A DNA stretch of 17,678 nt from Aeolococcus sp035552595 (GTDB lineage Bacteria; Chloroflexota; Dormibacteria; Aeolococcales; Aeolococcaceae), in the NCBI GenBank assembly GCA_035552595.1, contig DASZKZ010000045.1, positions 1 to 17,678 of the forward strand, in the 5' to 3' direction. The notes under the pieces were generated by a model that searched no databases, had not been told where the DNA came from, and saw only the letters and a program-made list of their open reading frames with translations. Position numbers and translations under genes: made by a program. Position 1 is the first letter of the stretch. The number at the start of each line of letters is the position of its first letter. Of this stretch, positions 6,570 through 15,286 are shown piece by piece.

Positions 6570-7012
6570 AGGTGCTCTTCGTCAAGGAGATCCAGGGGAC
6601 CGCCAAGGCGGGTGATGTCAAGGAGGTGTCTCCCGGATACGCGCGCAACTATCTGTTCCCCAAGCGGCTCGCGGTGGTCGCCGACGACCGTGTGGTCGAG
6701 CAGATCAAGCAGCGTGAGGAGGCCACGCGGCGCCGCGCGGAGAAGGTGCTCACCGAAGCACGCGAGGCCGCGGTGCGTCTCAAGAAGCTGACCGTCACCG
6801 TGTACGCCAAGACCGGAGAGGGTGGCCGGCTCTTCGGCTCTGTCACCAACGCCGACATCGCCACACAGCTCAAGCGCGAGGCGGGGCTCGACATCGACAA
6901 GCGCAAGATCGAGGTGGACCCTCCCATCAAGTCGCTCGGTCCCCACGAGGTCACCGTTCAGCTGCACACGGAGGTCACTGAGACACTGCGCGTCGTCGTC
7001 GCCGCGCAGTGA
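6566..7012 (+). CDS. rplI: 50S ribosomal protein bL9
   Basis: This 148-residue protein is full length for bL9. The N-terminal domain begins MKVLFVKEIQGTAKAGDVKE and continues with VSPGYARNYLFPKRLAV, the conserved 23S rRNA-binding loop. A long charged helix follows (about 43-75), and the C-terminal domain has TGEGGRLFGSVTNADIA and a strand-rich end. bL9 binds near the L1 stalk and limits frameshifting. The gene starts with GTG, sharing GTGA with the DUF1232 stop; GAGGGTG at 6555-6560 can serve as SD. Its own stop overlaps the dnaB start in the same GTGA manner. The rplI-dnaB order is a common bacterial arrangement, but the rpsF-ssb-rpsR genes that usually precede rplI are absent here. Confidence 0.97.
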   Translation: MKVLFVKEIQGTAKAGDVKEVSPGYARNYLFPKRLAVVADDRVVEQIKQREEATRRRAEKVLTEAREAAVRLKKLTVTVYAKTGEGGRLFGSVTNADIATQLKREAGLDIDKRKIEVDPPIKSLGPHEVTVQLHTEVTETLRVVVAAQ

Positions 7013-8379
7013 GCATGCGGCCGCCGTCCGAGATCGCCGTCAACGTCACCGGCACCATCGCGTCCGCACGGGTGCCGCCGAGTGACCTGGGCGCCGAGCG
7101 CGCCGTGCTCGGCTCGCTGATGATCGACCAGTCGTCGATCTCCGAGATCCGTGACCTGCTCGAGCCCGACGATTTCTACGCGGAGCGCCACGCCCACATC
7201 TACCGCGCCGCCACCGCGCTGGCCGACCGCGGCGACCCCATCGACGAGGTCACCCTCCAGTCCCAGCTCGACCGCGGCCCGGGGATCGGCCGCGCCGGGG
7301 GGCTCGACTACATCACCGAGCTCACCCTGGAGGTGCCCACGGCGGCGTCGGTGCGCCACTGGGCGGAGATCGTCATCAACCACGCCCTGCGGCGCCGCCT
7401 CATCGAGGCGGGCGGGGAGGTGGCGCGCCTCGGCTTCGACAACGCGGTGTCGGCGGTCGACGCCATCGAATCGGCCGAGCAGCGCATCTTCTCGATCAGC
7501 CAGGCGCGGCGGGGCAGCGAGGCCACCCACATCGCCCGGCTGGTGCACGACACCTGGGAGATGCTCGAGGAGCGGCTCCAGAAGAAGGAGCTGATCAACG
7601 GCGTCCGCACCAACTACGCCAGGCTGGACGGGCTCACCCAGGGGCTGCAGCCCCAGGAGCTGGTCATCCTGGCGGCCCGTCCCTCGGTGGGCAAGACCTC
7701 CTTCGCGCTCAACATCGCCCGCAACGCGGCGGTCCTGGCCCGCGTCCCGGTGGCCATCTTCTCCCTGGAGATGAGCCGGCAGGCCCTGGCTCAGCGCCTG
7801 ATCTGCAGCGAGGCCATGGTCAACTCCCACGTCCTCCGCTCCGGCCAGGCCAGCCAGCTCGACTTCCAGCGCATCGCCGCCGCCATGGACAAGCTCACCC
7901 AGGCGGAGCTGTGGATCGACGACACCCCCCGCCTCTCCATCGCCACCCTGCGCGCCCGAGCCCGGCGCATGAAGTCGCAGTACGGCATCGGGCTGGTGAT
8001 CATCGACTACCTGCAGCTCATGCAGGGCGGCCGCCAGGAGTCGCGCGTGCAGGAAGTGTCGGACATCTCCTCCGGGCTGAAGGCGGTGGCCAAGGAGCTC
8101 GAGGTGCCCGTCCTGGCCCTCTCCCAGCTCTCCCGCGCCAGCGAGCAGCGCAACGACAAGCGTCCCCAGCTCTCCGACCTCCGCGACTCCGGGGCGATCG
8201 AGCAGGACGCCGACGTGGTCCTCTTCCTCTACCGCGAGGGCATGCACAAGCCCGACATCGACAAGGCCCGCACCGAGCTGATCGTGGCCAAGAACCGCAA
8301 CGGACCGGTCGGCGAGATCGAGCTGATCTTCAACGCCGAGCAGACCACGTTCCGCGAGCCGTACCCGCACGATGAGTAG
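7009..8379 (+). CDS. dnaB: replicative DNA helicase DnaB
   Basis: This 456-residue protein is a complete DnaB, the hexameric 5'-3' helicase at the replication fork. The N-terminal DnaB_N domain (about 20-130) starts with DLGAERAVLGSLMID. The linker and RecA-like ATPase domain follow, with Walker A AARPSVGKT (222-230), FSLEMSR, Walker B VIIDYLQLM (Asp333), SQLSRASEQR and DLRDSGAIEQDAD, and the arginine-finger/NRNGPVGEI region near the end. No intein interrupts it. The GTG at 7009 shares GTGA with the rplI stop; an ATG two codons later (7015) is a possible alternative. The gene ends the plus-strand unit, and a hairpin follows 20 bp after its stop. Confidence 0.97.
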   Translation: MSMRPPSEIAVNVTGTIASARVPPSDLGAERAVLGSLMIDQSSISEIRDLLEPDDFYAERHAHIYRAATALADRGDPIDEVTLQSQLDRGPGIGRAGGLDYITELTLEVPTAASVRHWAEIVINHALRRRLIEAGGEVARLGFDNAVSAVDAIESAEQRIFSISQARRGSEATHIARLVHDTWEMLEERLQKKELINGVRTNYARLDGLTQGLQPQELVILAARPSVGKTSFALNIARNAAVLARVPVAIFSLEMSRQALAQRLICSEAMVNSHVLRSGQASQLDFQRIAAAMDKLTQAELWIDDTPRLSIATLRARARRMKSQYGIGLVIIDYLQLMQGGRQESRVQEVSDISSGLKAVAKELEVPVLALSQLSRASEQRNDKRPQLSDLRDSGAIEQDADVVLFLYREGMHKPDIDKARTELIVAKNRNGPVGEIELIFNAEQTTFREPYPHDE

Positions 8380-8715
8380 CTCCCGGTAGGGGACCGGCCG
8401 AGTGCGGGGACGTCCCGGCCCGCACTCCGCCCGACCACCTCGGCGCTATCTGGCGCGGCTGTCGGGACGGTGCATCGGTGATGCTGAGTGCTCAGCGGTG
8501 GATGTTCGATGGTGGTCGACCATTGGATCCCTGCTCCTTGACGGAAGCTGTTAGGAGGCCCACTCTGCTTGTCACCGGGCTGTCAACACGTGGGCGGCGT
8601 GCCGCGCGTGACGCGCACAAGTTCTCGCGCGGGTGCAATGATTTTTTGACGGCCGTCGTTAGACAGAGTGACGGACCGCCGACCGTACCGATGCAGCCGG
8701 TACGGAGATGGTTGA
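8380..8715. other. non-coding region with several dyads between dnaB and the flippase-like gene
   Basis: No convincing gene is seen in these 336 bp. One plus-strand frame is open from 8478 to 8723, but its codons (for example GAT GGT GGT CGA CCA TTG) lack the strong G/C third-position bias of every real gene here. Besides the terminator-like hairpin at 8400-8427 there are dyads at 8483-8496 (GCTGAG-N2-CTCAGC), 8513-8522 (TGGTCGACCA) and 8648-8657 (GACGGCCGTC, preceded by six T). The base composition is visibly less GC-rich than its surroundings. It may hold promoter and operator elements for the downstream gene, or a small RNA. Confidence 0.6.
8400..8427 (+). terminator. hairpin after dnaB
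   Basis: GAGTGCGGG (8400-8408) pairs perfectly with CCCGCACTC (8419-8427) around a 10-nt loop, 20 bp after the dnaB stop. No T-run follows, so it is either a GC-rich terminator without a U tract or an mRNA-stabilising stem. Confidence 0.5.
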
Positions 8716-9798
8716 ATGGCTGACGTGAGGAGAGTCATGACGGGCGTGCGTGCCGTGTTCGGCTCCAAGTGGCTGCGCATCGGCGGCACGCTGGTCGGGG
8801 TCGCCTTCCTGGTCCACAACGTGGACATGAGCACGGCGGGGAAGAGCCTGCTCGGCGCCGATTGGCACTGGGCCGCTCTGGCGGTGGTGCTCACCACCGT
8901 CGCCTGTCTCGCCTCGGTGTTCGAATGGGGGGTGCTGCTGCGCAGCAGCGCCGGCCTCGGGGTCCGCAATCCGAGGGCGAGCGCCGAGCATCGCCAGCAC
9001 CATCACCTCTTCAGCTGGGCCCGCCTCTCCTCGTCGTACCTGCAGAGCCTCTTCTTCGCTCAGCTGCTTCCTGCCGGGGTCGGCGGGGACGCGATGAGGA
9101 CTGTCGAGATGGGCAAGGTGGTGGGCCACGGCAAGATCCTCGCCTCGCTGGCGGGCAGCCGCATGGCGGGGACCATGGGCATGGCCCTCTGGGGGCTGGC
9201 CGCGGCGGTGCTGCTGCGCGGCTGGATCGGGATCGGCTCGCTGGTCGGGGCCTGCGTCTTCGCCGGCGTCATGGTGCTGGCCTGGATGGCGGCGCTGGCC
9301 GCGGATCGCATCGTCGGCCGCCACGTCCTCAAGCGCAGCTCGCGGGCATTCGTGCGCACCCTCCACAACTTCGCCCAGACGTTCTCGGGCTACCGCCGCC
9401 ATCCCCACGCCATCGTCCAGTGCATCGTCGTCGGAGCGGCGGGCTGGGGGGTGAACATCCTCGCCCTCGACATCTTCGCCAGGGCGATCGGCGTCGATGT
9501 CAGCTGGACCGTCTTCGCGGTCGCCATCCCGGTCACGCTGGTGGCCACGCTGACCCCGTTCTCGGTCAACGGCCTGGGCATCCGCGAGGGCGTCCTGGTG
9601 GGCATGCTGACCCACGCAGGCGTCTCCGCCGGCCACGCCGCGGCCATGGCGGTGCTGGTCGACCTGCAGATGCTCCCCTTCGGGATCCTCGGCGCCGGGT
9701 TGTGGATGCGCCACCGTCGCCGCGCCGCGGCCCCCGGCATCGCCGAGGTGGCACACGCAGAGGCCGAGGCCACGCACCAGGTGACCACGGCGGCCTGA
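8716..9798 (+). CDS. flippase-like integral membrane protein (LPG_synthase_TM / UPF0104 family)
   Basis: This 360-residue protein has about seven or eight predicted helices, starting near residues 20-36 and 50-75. Two family signatures are visible: FAQLLPAGVGGDAMRTVEM in the middle and TPFSVNGLGIREGVLVGML towards the end, equivalent to the P-x-GG-GxRE motif of the lysylphosphatidylglycerol synthase transmembrane region/UPF0104 family. The aminoacyl-transfer domain of MprF is absent, so a stand-alone flippase or lipid-linked transport role is plausible; the substrate is unknown. ATG 8716 is used because GGAG (8704-8707) lies 8 bp upstream. ATG 8737 behind GAGGAG is an equally serious alternative and would drop seven residues. 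The gene stands alone, with an unexplained region on its left and a separate promoter-like element before the kinase on its right. Confidence 0.85.
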   Translation: MADVRRVMTGVRAVFGSKWLRIGGTLVGVAFLVHNVDMSTAGKSLLGADWHWAALAVVLTTVACLASVFEWGVLLRSSAGLGVRNPRASAEHRQHHHLFSWARLSSSYLQSLFFAQLLPAGVGGDAMRTVEMGKVVGHGKILASLAGSRMAGTMGMALWGLAAAVLLRGWIGIGSLVGACVFAGVMVLAWMAALAADRIVGRHVLKRSSRAFVRTLHNFAQTFSGYRRHPHAIVQCIVVGAAGWGVNILALDIFARAIGVDVSWTVFAVAIPVTLVATLTPFSVNGLGIREGVLVGMLTHAGVSAGHAAAMAVLVDLQMLPFGILGAGLWMRHRRRAAAPGIAEVAHAEAEATHQVTTAA

Positions 9799-9883
9799 GG
9801 CCGGCGCCTGCTCGCGCTGACCGGAGGCTGCAACGGCGCGCAACGCCTCGTTGACGGCTGGGCCACGGCCAACTCGCAGCCAA

Positions 9884-9889
9884 TACACT
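9884..9889 (+). promoter_or_regulatory. -10 element of the histidine kinase gene
   Basis: TACACT lies 10 bp before the ATG at 9900. No Shine-Dalgarno is seen, suggesting a leaderless message. A TTGACG at 9851-9856 is 27 bp upstream, too far to serve as its -35. Confidence 0.42.
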
Positions 9890-9899
9890 CGGGGCGCCC

Positions 9900-11003
9900 A
9901 TGACCGGTCAGTTCAGCGACTTCCTGGCCGCCCACGCCGAGCGGGTCGCCGACGTCATGCGTCGCGCCGGCGCGGAGCAGGAGGTCCGCACGTCGTCGGG
10001 CGCCGACCGGGGCCCGCGGCAGTTCATCAACGCGGCGCTGGTGGCGCTCACCGCCGACGACCTCCGCCCGCTGATCACCTTCTTCGACCTCGGCGGCGAG
10101 AAGCTGGCGGGCATCGACCAGCGCCTGGAGGCAGCCCTGGCGCGGCTCGCCGCCGTCCGCCGCGCCACCGTCGAGGTGGCGTCGGGGGAGATGCGAGAGG
10201 CCGAGCAGGTGGCTCTCGCCAAGGCCGCCGCCGACGAGGTCGGGCTGATGGGGCGCCGCCTGGCGGCCACCGTCACCGCCACGCTGGCCGCCCGGCTGAG
10301 CGCCATGACCACCTCGAGCAGCGCTCGCGGCACCTCGATGAGCATCACCATGCACGAGCTGCGCCGCCCGCTGACCATCCTCAACAGCTACGGCCAGCTG
10401 CTCTCCACGGGGATGCTCGGCCAGCTCCCCGAGACCGCCATGGTGGCCATCGAGGGCATCACCGCCAGCACCGAGATGATGGTGCGGATGGTCAACGCCA
10501 TCGCCGAGGTGTCGCGCCTCGAGGATCCCGACGACCAGCTCAACTTCGAGGTCATCTCCATCGACGAGGTGGTCACCGGCGCCGTCGACCACGTCAGCAT
10601 GGAGGCCAAGCTGCGCGACACCGTGATCGAGACCGACGTGCAGCCGGGGGTGACCATCCTCGGTGACCGGCGCCGCCTCACCCTGGCCATGACCAACATG
10701 ATCGGCAACGCCGTCAAGCACGGGCCGCCGGGCTCCACCATCACCGTGCGCGCCTTCGGTGACGACTCCGGCGCCCACTTCGTGGTCCGCGACCGCGGCC
10801 AGGGCTTTCCCGACCAGGACGCCAACCACCTCTTCGACAAATACTTCCGCTCCGTGTCGGAGCGGCAGCGCAAGGTGCCGGGCAGCGGTCTCGGCTTGTT
10901 CATCGTGAAGACGGTGGCCGAGCGCCACAATGGCGAGGTGTCCGCCCGCTCCACGTCCGGCGAGGGCGCGGAGTTCGAGATGATCATCCCCAACCACCAG
11001 TAG
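9900..11003 (+). CDS. soluble sensor histidine kinase
   Basis: This 367-residue kinase has no membrane segment. The C-terminal half is canonical: the HisKA H-box is MHELRRPLT with His152, the N-box NMIGNAVKHG is at 266-275, the G1 box DRGQGF at 298-303, the F-box LFDKYFR at 311-317 and the G2 box GSGLGLFIVK at 328-337. The first 140 residues are helical, rich in Ala, Glu and Arg, with no recognised PAS or GAF domain. They faintly resemble the RsbRD_N-type helical sensor, but I would not assign it. No response regulator gene adjoins, so it is an orphan kinase by position. The ATG at 9900 has no SD and sits 10 bp after TACACT. fumC follows 47 bp later on the same strand and may be co-transcribed. 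Confidence 0.93.
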   Translation: MTGQFSDFLAAHAERVADVMRRAGAEQEVRTSSGADRGPRQFINAALVALTADDLRPLITFFDLGGEKLAGIDQRLEAALARLAAVRRATVEVASGEMREAEQVALAKAAADEVGLMGRRLAATVTATLAARLSAMTTSSSARGTSMSITMHELRRPLTILNSYGQLLSTGMLGQLPETAMVAIEGITASTEMMVRMVNAIAEVSRLEDPDDQLNFEVISIDEVVTGAVDHVSMEAKLRDTVIETDVQPGVTILGDRRRLTLAMTNMIGNAVKHGPPGSTITVRAFGDDSGAHFVVRDRGQGFPDQDANHLFDKYFRSVSERQRKVPGSGLGLFIVKTVAERHNGEVSARSTSGEGAEFEMIIPNHQ

Positions 11004-11050
11004 CAGCGGGCGGCCGGCCGGGTGAGGCGCAGCCCGCGGAGCCCCAGCCA

Positions 11051-12472
<1,422 letters not shown>

Positions 12473-12491
12473 CCGGCTCCTCCTCCGGATG

Positions 12492-12507
12492 TTGACGTCC
12501 GCGTCAA
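12492..12507. promoter_or_regulatory. operator-like perfect dyad upstream of the 3-hydroxyacyl-CoA dehydrogenase
   Basis: TTGACG-N4-CGTCAA is a perfect inverted repeat occupying about -30 to -15 relative to the ATG at 12522 and directly abutting the TAGACT -10 element. TTGACG is only 11 bp from that -10, too close to be its -35. A repressor operator is the likelier reading. The regulator is unknown. Confidence 0.5.
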
Positions 12508-12508
12508 T

Positions 12509-12514
12509 TAGACT
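12509..12514 (+). promoter_or_regulatory. -10 element of the 3-hydroxyacyl-CoA dehydrogenase gene
   Basis: TAGACT ends 7 bp before the ATG at 12522, with no SD between them. This is the spacing expected for a leaderless message. Confidence 0.5.
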
Positions 12515-12521
12515 CGAGGCG

Positions 12522-13394
12522 ATGGGTGGTTCTGTGGTGCTCGACGGGCCCCTCTGCGTGGTTGGTGCTGGGGCCATGGGGAGCCAGATTGCTCACCAGG
12601 CGGCTCTGCACGGGGTCGAGGTCCATCTCTACAGCCGCAGCCGCGAACGGCTTGACGCTGCGTCTTTGCAGTGCTCCGGGTTGCTTCGCAAGCGGGTGGA
12701 CAAGGGCAAGCTCGAGGCGGAGGAGTGCGAGGCTGCTCTGCTCCGGGTCGTGCCCACGACGGACCTCGAGCAGGCGCTCGACGGCGCCGCCATCGTCATC
12801 GAGTCTGTGGCGGAGGATCGGGCCGCGAAGCGGGCCATCCTCGAGGCTGTCGGTGAGCTGGCCGGCGACGAGGCTGTGATCGGCACCAACAGCTCGACGC
12901 TGCCGTCATCGATGTTCGCCGACCTGGTCCCCAATCCCGGCCGGCTGCTCAACCTCCACTTCATGAACCCGGCGATGGTGATGCCTCTGGTCGAGGTGGT
13001 CCGTGGCGCCCACACCGCCGAGGCCACCGTGGAGGTGGCGATGGGGTTCGTGCGGCACATCGGCAAGGCCGCCGTGCTGGTGGAGCGGGAGGGCTTCGGC
13101 TTCGTGGCCAACCGCATCCTCTTCATCGCCATGCAGGAGGCGTTCACCCTGGTGGAGGACGGCTTCGTGTCCATCGAGGACTGCGATCGCGCCGTCCGCG
13201 ACGGCCTGGGCTGGCCGATGGGCCCGTTCGCCATCGCCGACCTGGTCGGCCTCGACGTCGTCGAGGCCATCCTCGGGGAGGGCCACCGCCAGACCGGAGA
13301 GGATCGCTGGGCGCCGCCAGCGCTCCTCCACGACCGCGTCGCCCGCGGCGAGCTGGGCCGCAAGAGCGGCCGTGGCTTCACCCTGCCGGGCTGA
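12522..13394 (+). CDS. 3-hydroxyacyl-CoA / 3-hydroxybutyryl-CoA dehydrogenase
   Basis: This 290-residue, single-function enzyme has the size of Hbd/PaaH-type dehydrogenases. It interconverts L-3-hydroxyacyl-CoA and 3-oxoacyl-CoA in fatty-acid oxidation, butyrate-type pathways or PHA metabolism. The nucleotide-binding GAGAMG is at 15-20. The catalytic set is complete: Ser125, His146 (LHFMNP), Glu158 (VEVVRG) and Asn198 (ANRIL). The C-terminal domain has GWPMGPFAIADLVGLD. Where HADH has Asp at the end of strand 2, this protein reads LYSRSRERL, so the acidic residue that favours NAD is missing and NADP(H) use is possible. The frame opens earlier, but ATG 12522 places the Rossmann fold normally and follows TAGACT by 7 bp. 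No thiolase or enoyl-CoA hydratase gene is nearby. It converges on the HAD gene. Confidence 0.92.
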   Translation: MGGSVVLDGPLCVVGAGAMGSQIAHQAALHGVEVHLYSRSRERLDAASLQCSGLLRKRVDKGKLEAEECEAALLRVVPTTDLEQALDGAAIVIESVAEDRAAKRAILEAVGELAGDEAVIGTNSSTLPSSMFADLVPNPGRLLNLHFMNPAMVMPLVEVVRGAHTAEATVEVAMGFVRHIGKAAVLVEREGFGFVANRILFIAMQEAFTLVEDGFVSIEDCDRAVRDGLGWPMGPFAIADLVGLDVVEAILGEGHRQTGEDRWAPPALLHDRVARGELGRKSGRGFTLPG

Positions 13395-13406
13395 GCCTCA
13401 GCCGGC
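13385..13406. terminator. hairpin spanning two convergent stop codons
   Basis: GCCGG-(g)-CTG pairs with CAG-CCGGC around a 5-nt loop. The stem contains the TGA of the plus-strand dehydrogenase and the TGA of the minus-strand HAD gene, which are 3 bp apart. The stem can extend to 13382-13410 with bulges. There is no T-run; a bidirectional terminator is inferred from position. Confidence 0.4.
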
Positions 13407-14285
13407 CAGGCAGAAGTGCTCGAGCACGTCGGCAACGCCGGCCTCGCCGGGGTCGGCGCAGACGGCGTCGGCGACGGCCAGGACCTCGGGGCGGGCGCTG
13501 CGCACCACCACCCCGCAGCCGGCCCCGGCGAGCATCTCGGAGTCGTTGGGCGCGTCGCCCACCGCCACCGCGTCGGCCAGGGTGAGACCGAGCCTCGCGC
13601 AGACGCGCTCGACAGCGAGAGCCTTGTTGATGCGCGGGCTCACCACCTCGACGAACCACGCCAGTGATCGCGTCACCCGGACGCGGCCGCCGAGGCCCTC
13701 GCGCAGGGCGGCCACGCAGGCGTCGACGGTCGCCGCATCCTGGCTGACGCACACCACCTTGGTGCACCCGTTGGCGACAACAGTGGCCAGATCGGTGACG
13801 AAGTTGATGGGGACGCCGGCGATGCGCGCGTAGAGATGGGCTTCGGGGCGGTCCTCCTCGCAGAACAGCTGGTCGTCCGCGTAGGCCTGGCGGTGCCAGC
13901 CGTGGGCCCGGGCGATGTCGATCGCGCCCATCGACTCCGGCGGGGCGAGCTCCTCTTCGAAGATCACCGCGCCGGGATCGCTGCCGTGGGGCTGCTCGCG
14001 AACCAGCGCGCCCTGGTAGCACACCAGCGGCTCGCCGACGTGGAGCTCGCGCGCCCAGGGCAGGGCGGAGCGGTACATCCGACCGGTGGCGAGGACGATG
14101 GGCACGCGCGCTGCGGCGGCGCGAACGGCGGCGCGGGTGCGCGGGTGCAGGACCAGGTCGGTGTCGATCAGGGTGCCGTCGATGTCGAGGACCACCAATC
14201 GCGGGGTGAAGGCGACGGCCAGCTCCTCGATCGGCGGGGGGCCCGCTGGCTGCGGCGGCGGCACGGCTGCGGCGTCCCGGCTCAC
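13398..14285 (-). CDS. HAD-superfamily phosphatase, Cof type (subfamily IIB)
   Basis: This 295-residue hydrolase has all four HAD motifs: DIDGTL (34-39, nucleophile Asp34 and acid/base Asp36), ATGRMY as motif II, the motif III Lys within INKALAVERV, and VGDAPNDSEML as motif IV. The large cap between motifs II and III is of the C2B type found in Cof/YbiV-like sugar-phosphate phosphatases. The substrate cannot be deduced. GTG 14285 shares GTGA with the stop of the upstream 2-hydroxyacid dehydrogenase, so the two are probably translated from one message; the open frame further upstream is a shadow. The first 28 residues are Pro/Ala-rich and precede the fold. Pairing with a glyoxylate/hydroxypyruvate-type reductase raises the idea of phosphoglycolate or phosphoglycerate salvage, which is inference only. 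Confidence 0.88.
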   Translation of the reverse strand: MSRDAAAVPPPQPAGPPPIEELAVAFTPRLVVLDIDGTLIDTDLVLHPRTRAAVRAAAARVPIVLATGRMYRSALPWARELHVGEPLVCYQGALVREQPHGSDPGAVIFEEELAPPESMGAIDIARAHGWHRQAYADDQLFCEEDRPEAHLYARIAGVPINFVTDLATVVANGCTKVVCVSQDAATVDACVAALREGLGGRVRVTRSLAWFVEVVSPRINKALAVERVCARLGLTLADAVAVGDAPNDSEMLAGAGCGVVVRSARPEVLAVADAVCADPGEAGVADVLEHFCLAG

Positions 14286-15280
14286 TCCGCCGGCGGCGGG
14301 GCTCCCGCCTTCCACACCTCGGGATTGACGCAGTGGGTGGGGACGCGGCCGTCGAGCGCGTCGAGGGCGTTCTGGGCGGTGAGCCGGGCCATGTTGGCGC
14401 GGGTCGTCACCGTGGCGCTGCCCAGATGGGGGGAGAGCACGGCGGAGCGGCACTCGCGCAACCCCGGGGTGAGCTCGGGCTCGTTCTCGTAGACGTCGAG
14501 GCCCGCGCCGGCGATCCAGCGCTCCTGCAGCGCGCGCACCAGGGCGGCCTCGTCGATGACGGGGCCACGCGAGGTGTTGACCAGCACGGCGGTGGAGCGC
14601 ATCGACCGCAGCGCGGTCTCGTCGATGAGGTGATGGGTGGCGGGGGTGAGCGGTACGTGCAGGGACACCACGTCGGCGGCGGGGAGCAGATCACGCAGCG
14701 GCTGCTCGCTGACGCGGTCGCGAATGTCCTCCTCCACGGTCACCTCGACGTCGGTGGCGTAGGCGACCCGCATCCCGAACCCGAGGGCGCGGCGAGCCAC
14801 CGCCTGGCCGATGCGACCGAAGCCGACGAGGCCGAGAAGCGCGTCGGTCAGCTCCATGCCCAGCATGTAGTCGGGCGCCCACCCGGTGAAGAGCCCCTCG
14901 CGCACCGCCGCGTCGCCCTCGCAGATGCGCCGGGTGGCCGCCAGCAGGAGGGCCATGGTGCAATCGGCGGTGGCGTCGGTGAGCACTCCCGGCGTGTTGG
15001 CGACGGCGATGCCGCGATCGGTGGCCGCGTCGACGTCGACATTGTCGTAGCCGACGGCGTAGAGAGACACGCAGCGCAGCCGGGGCAGCCCGGCATCGAG
15101 GACAGCCGGCGTGATGGGATCGCGGAGCTGCGCGCAGAGCACGTCGGCAGGGGCGGCGCGAAGGCGGTCGATGAGCTCGGACGTCGGCACGATGCGACCG
15201 AGCACGTCCATCGAGCCGCGTGGCCGCACCATCTCCTCGAACGGGCTCGGAAGGGCAAGCGTGCAGAGGATCTTGGCCAT
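14282..15280 (-). CDS. D-isomer-specific 2-hydroxyacid dehydrogenase (glyoxylate/hydroxypyruvate reductase-like)
   Basis: This 332-residue enzyme belongs to the D-2-hydroxyacid dehydrogenase family. It has the substrate-domain segment YAVGYDNVDVDAATDRGI, ANTPGVLTDATADCTMALLL (94-113), the Rossmann GFGRIG (153-158), Arg238 in NTSRGPVIDE, the Glu of DVYENEPE (near 265-267) and His285 in SPHLGSAT. The ANTPGVLTDATAD block is typical of glyoxylate reductase/D-glycerate dehydrogenase rather than SerA, and there is no ACT domain. Asp177 after the second Rossmann strand suggests NAD(H), tentatively. The ATG at 15280 lies 6 bp after TAAGAT on the minus strand with no SD, so a leaderless start is likely. 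The stop overlaps the HAD gene start. It is divergent from the DEAD-box helicase. Confidence 0.92.
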   Translation of the reverse strand: MAKILCTLALPSPFEEMVRPRGSMDVLGRIVPTSELIDRLRAAPADVLCAQLRDPITPAVLDAGLPRLRCVSLYAVGYDNVDVDAATDRGIAVANTPGVLTDATADCTMALLLAATRRICEGDAAVREGLFTGWAPDYMLGMELTDALLGLVGFGRIGQAVARRALGFGMRVAYATDVEVTVEEDIRDRVSEQPLRDLLPAADVVSLHVPLTPATHHLIDETALRSMRSTAVLVNTSRGPVIDEAALVRALQERWIAGAGLDVYENEPELTPGLRECRSAVLSPHLGSATVTTRANMARLTAQNALDALDGRVPTHCVNPEVWKAGAPPPAE

Positions 15281-15286
15281 GAGGCG

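Noticed and set aside
6958..8370. 470-codon minus-strand open frame opposite dnaB
   Set aside because: It is an antisense shadow of a certain gene, has low complexity and no family motif.
8478..8723. 81-codon plus-strand frame between dnaB and the flippase-like gene
   Set aside because: Its third codon positions are often A or T, unlike every supported gene here. The protein has no recognisable pattern and overlaps the flippase-like gene start.
8716..9798. Full lysylphosphatidylglycerol synthase (MprF)
   Set aside because: Only the transmembrane flippase-like region is present; the C-terminal aminoacyl-transfer domain is missing.
9851..9889. TTGACG (9851) and TACACT (9884) as a -35/-10 pair for the kinase gene
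   Set aside because: The spacer is 27 bp, well outside the 16-19 bp range. Only the -10 was kept.
12492..12514. TTGACG and TAGACT as a conventional -35/-10 pair
   Set aside because: The spacer is only 11 bp, so the TTGACG was read as half of an inverted repeat.
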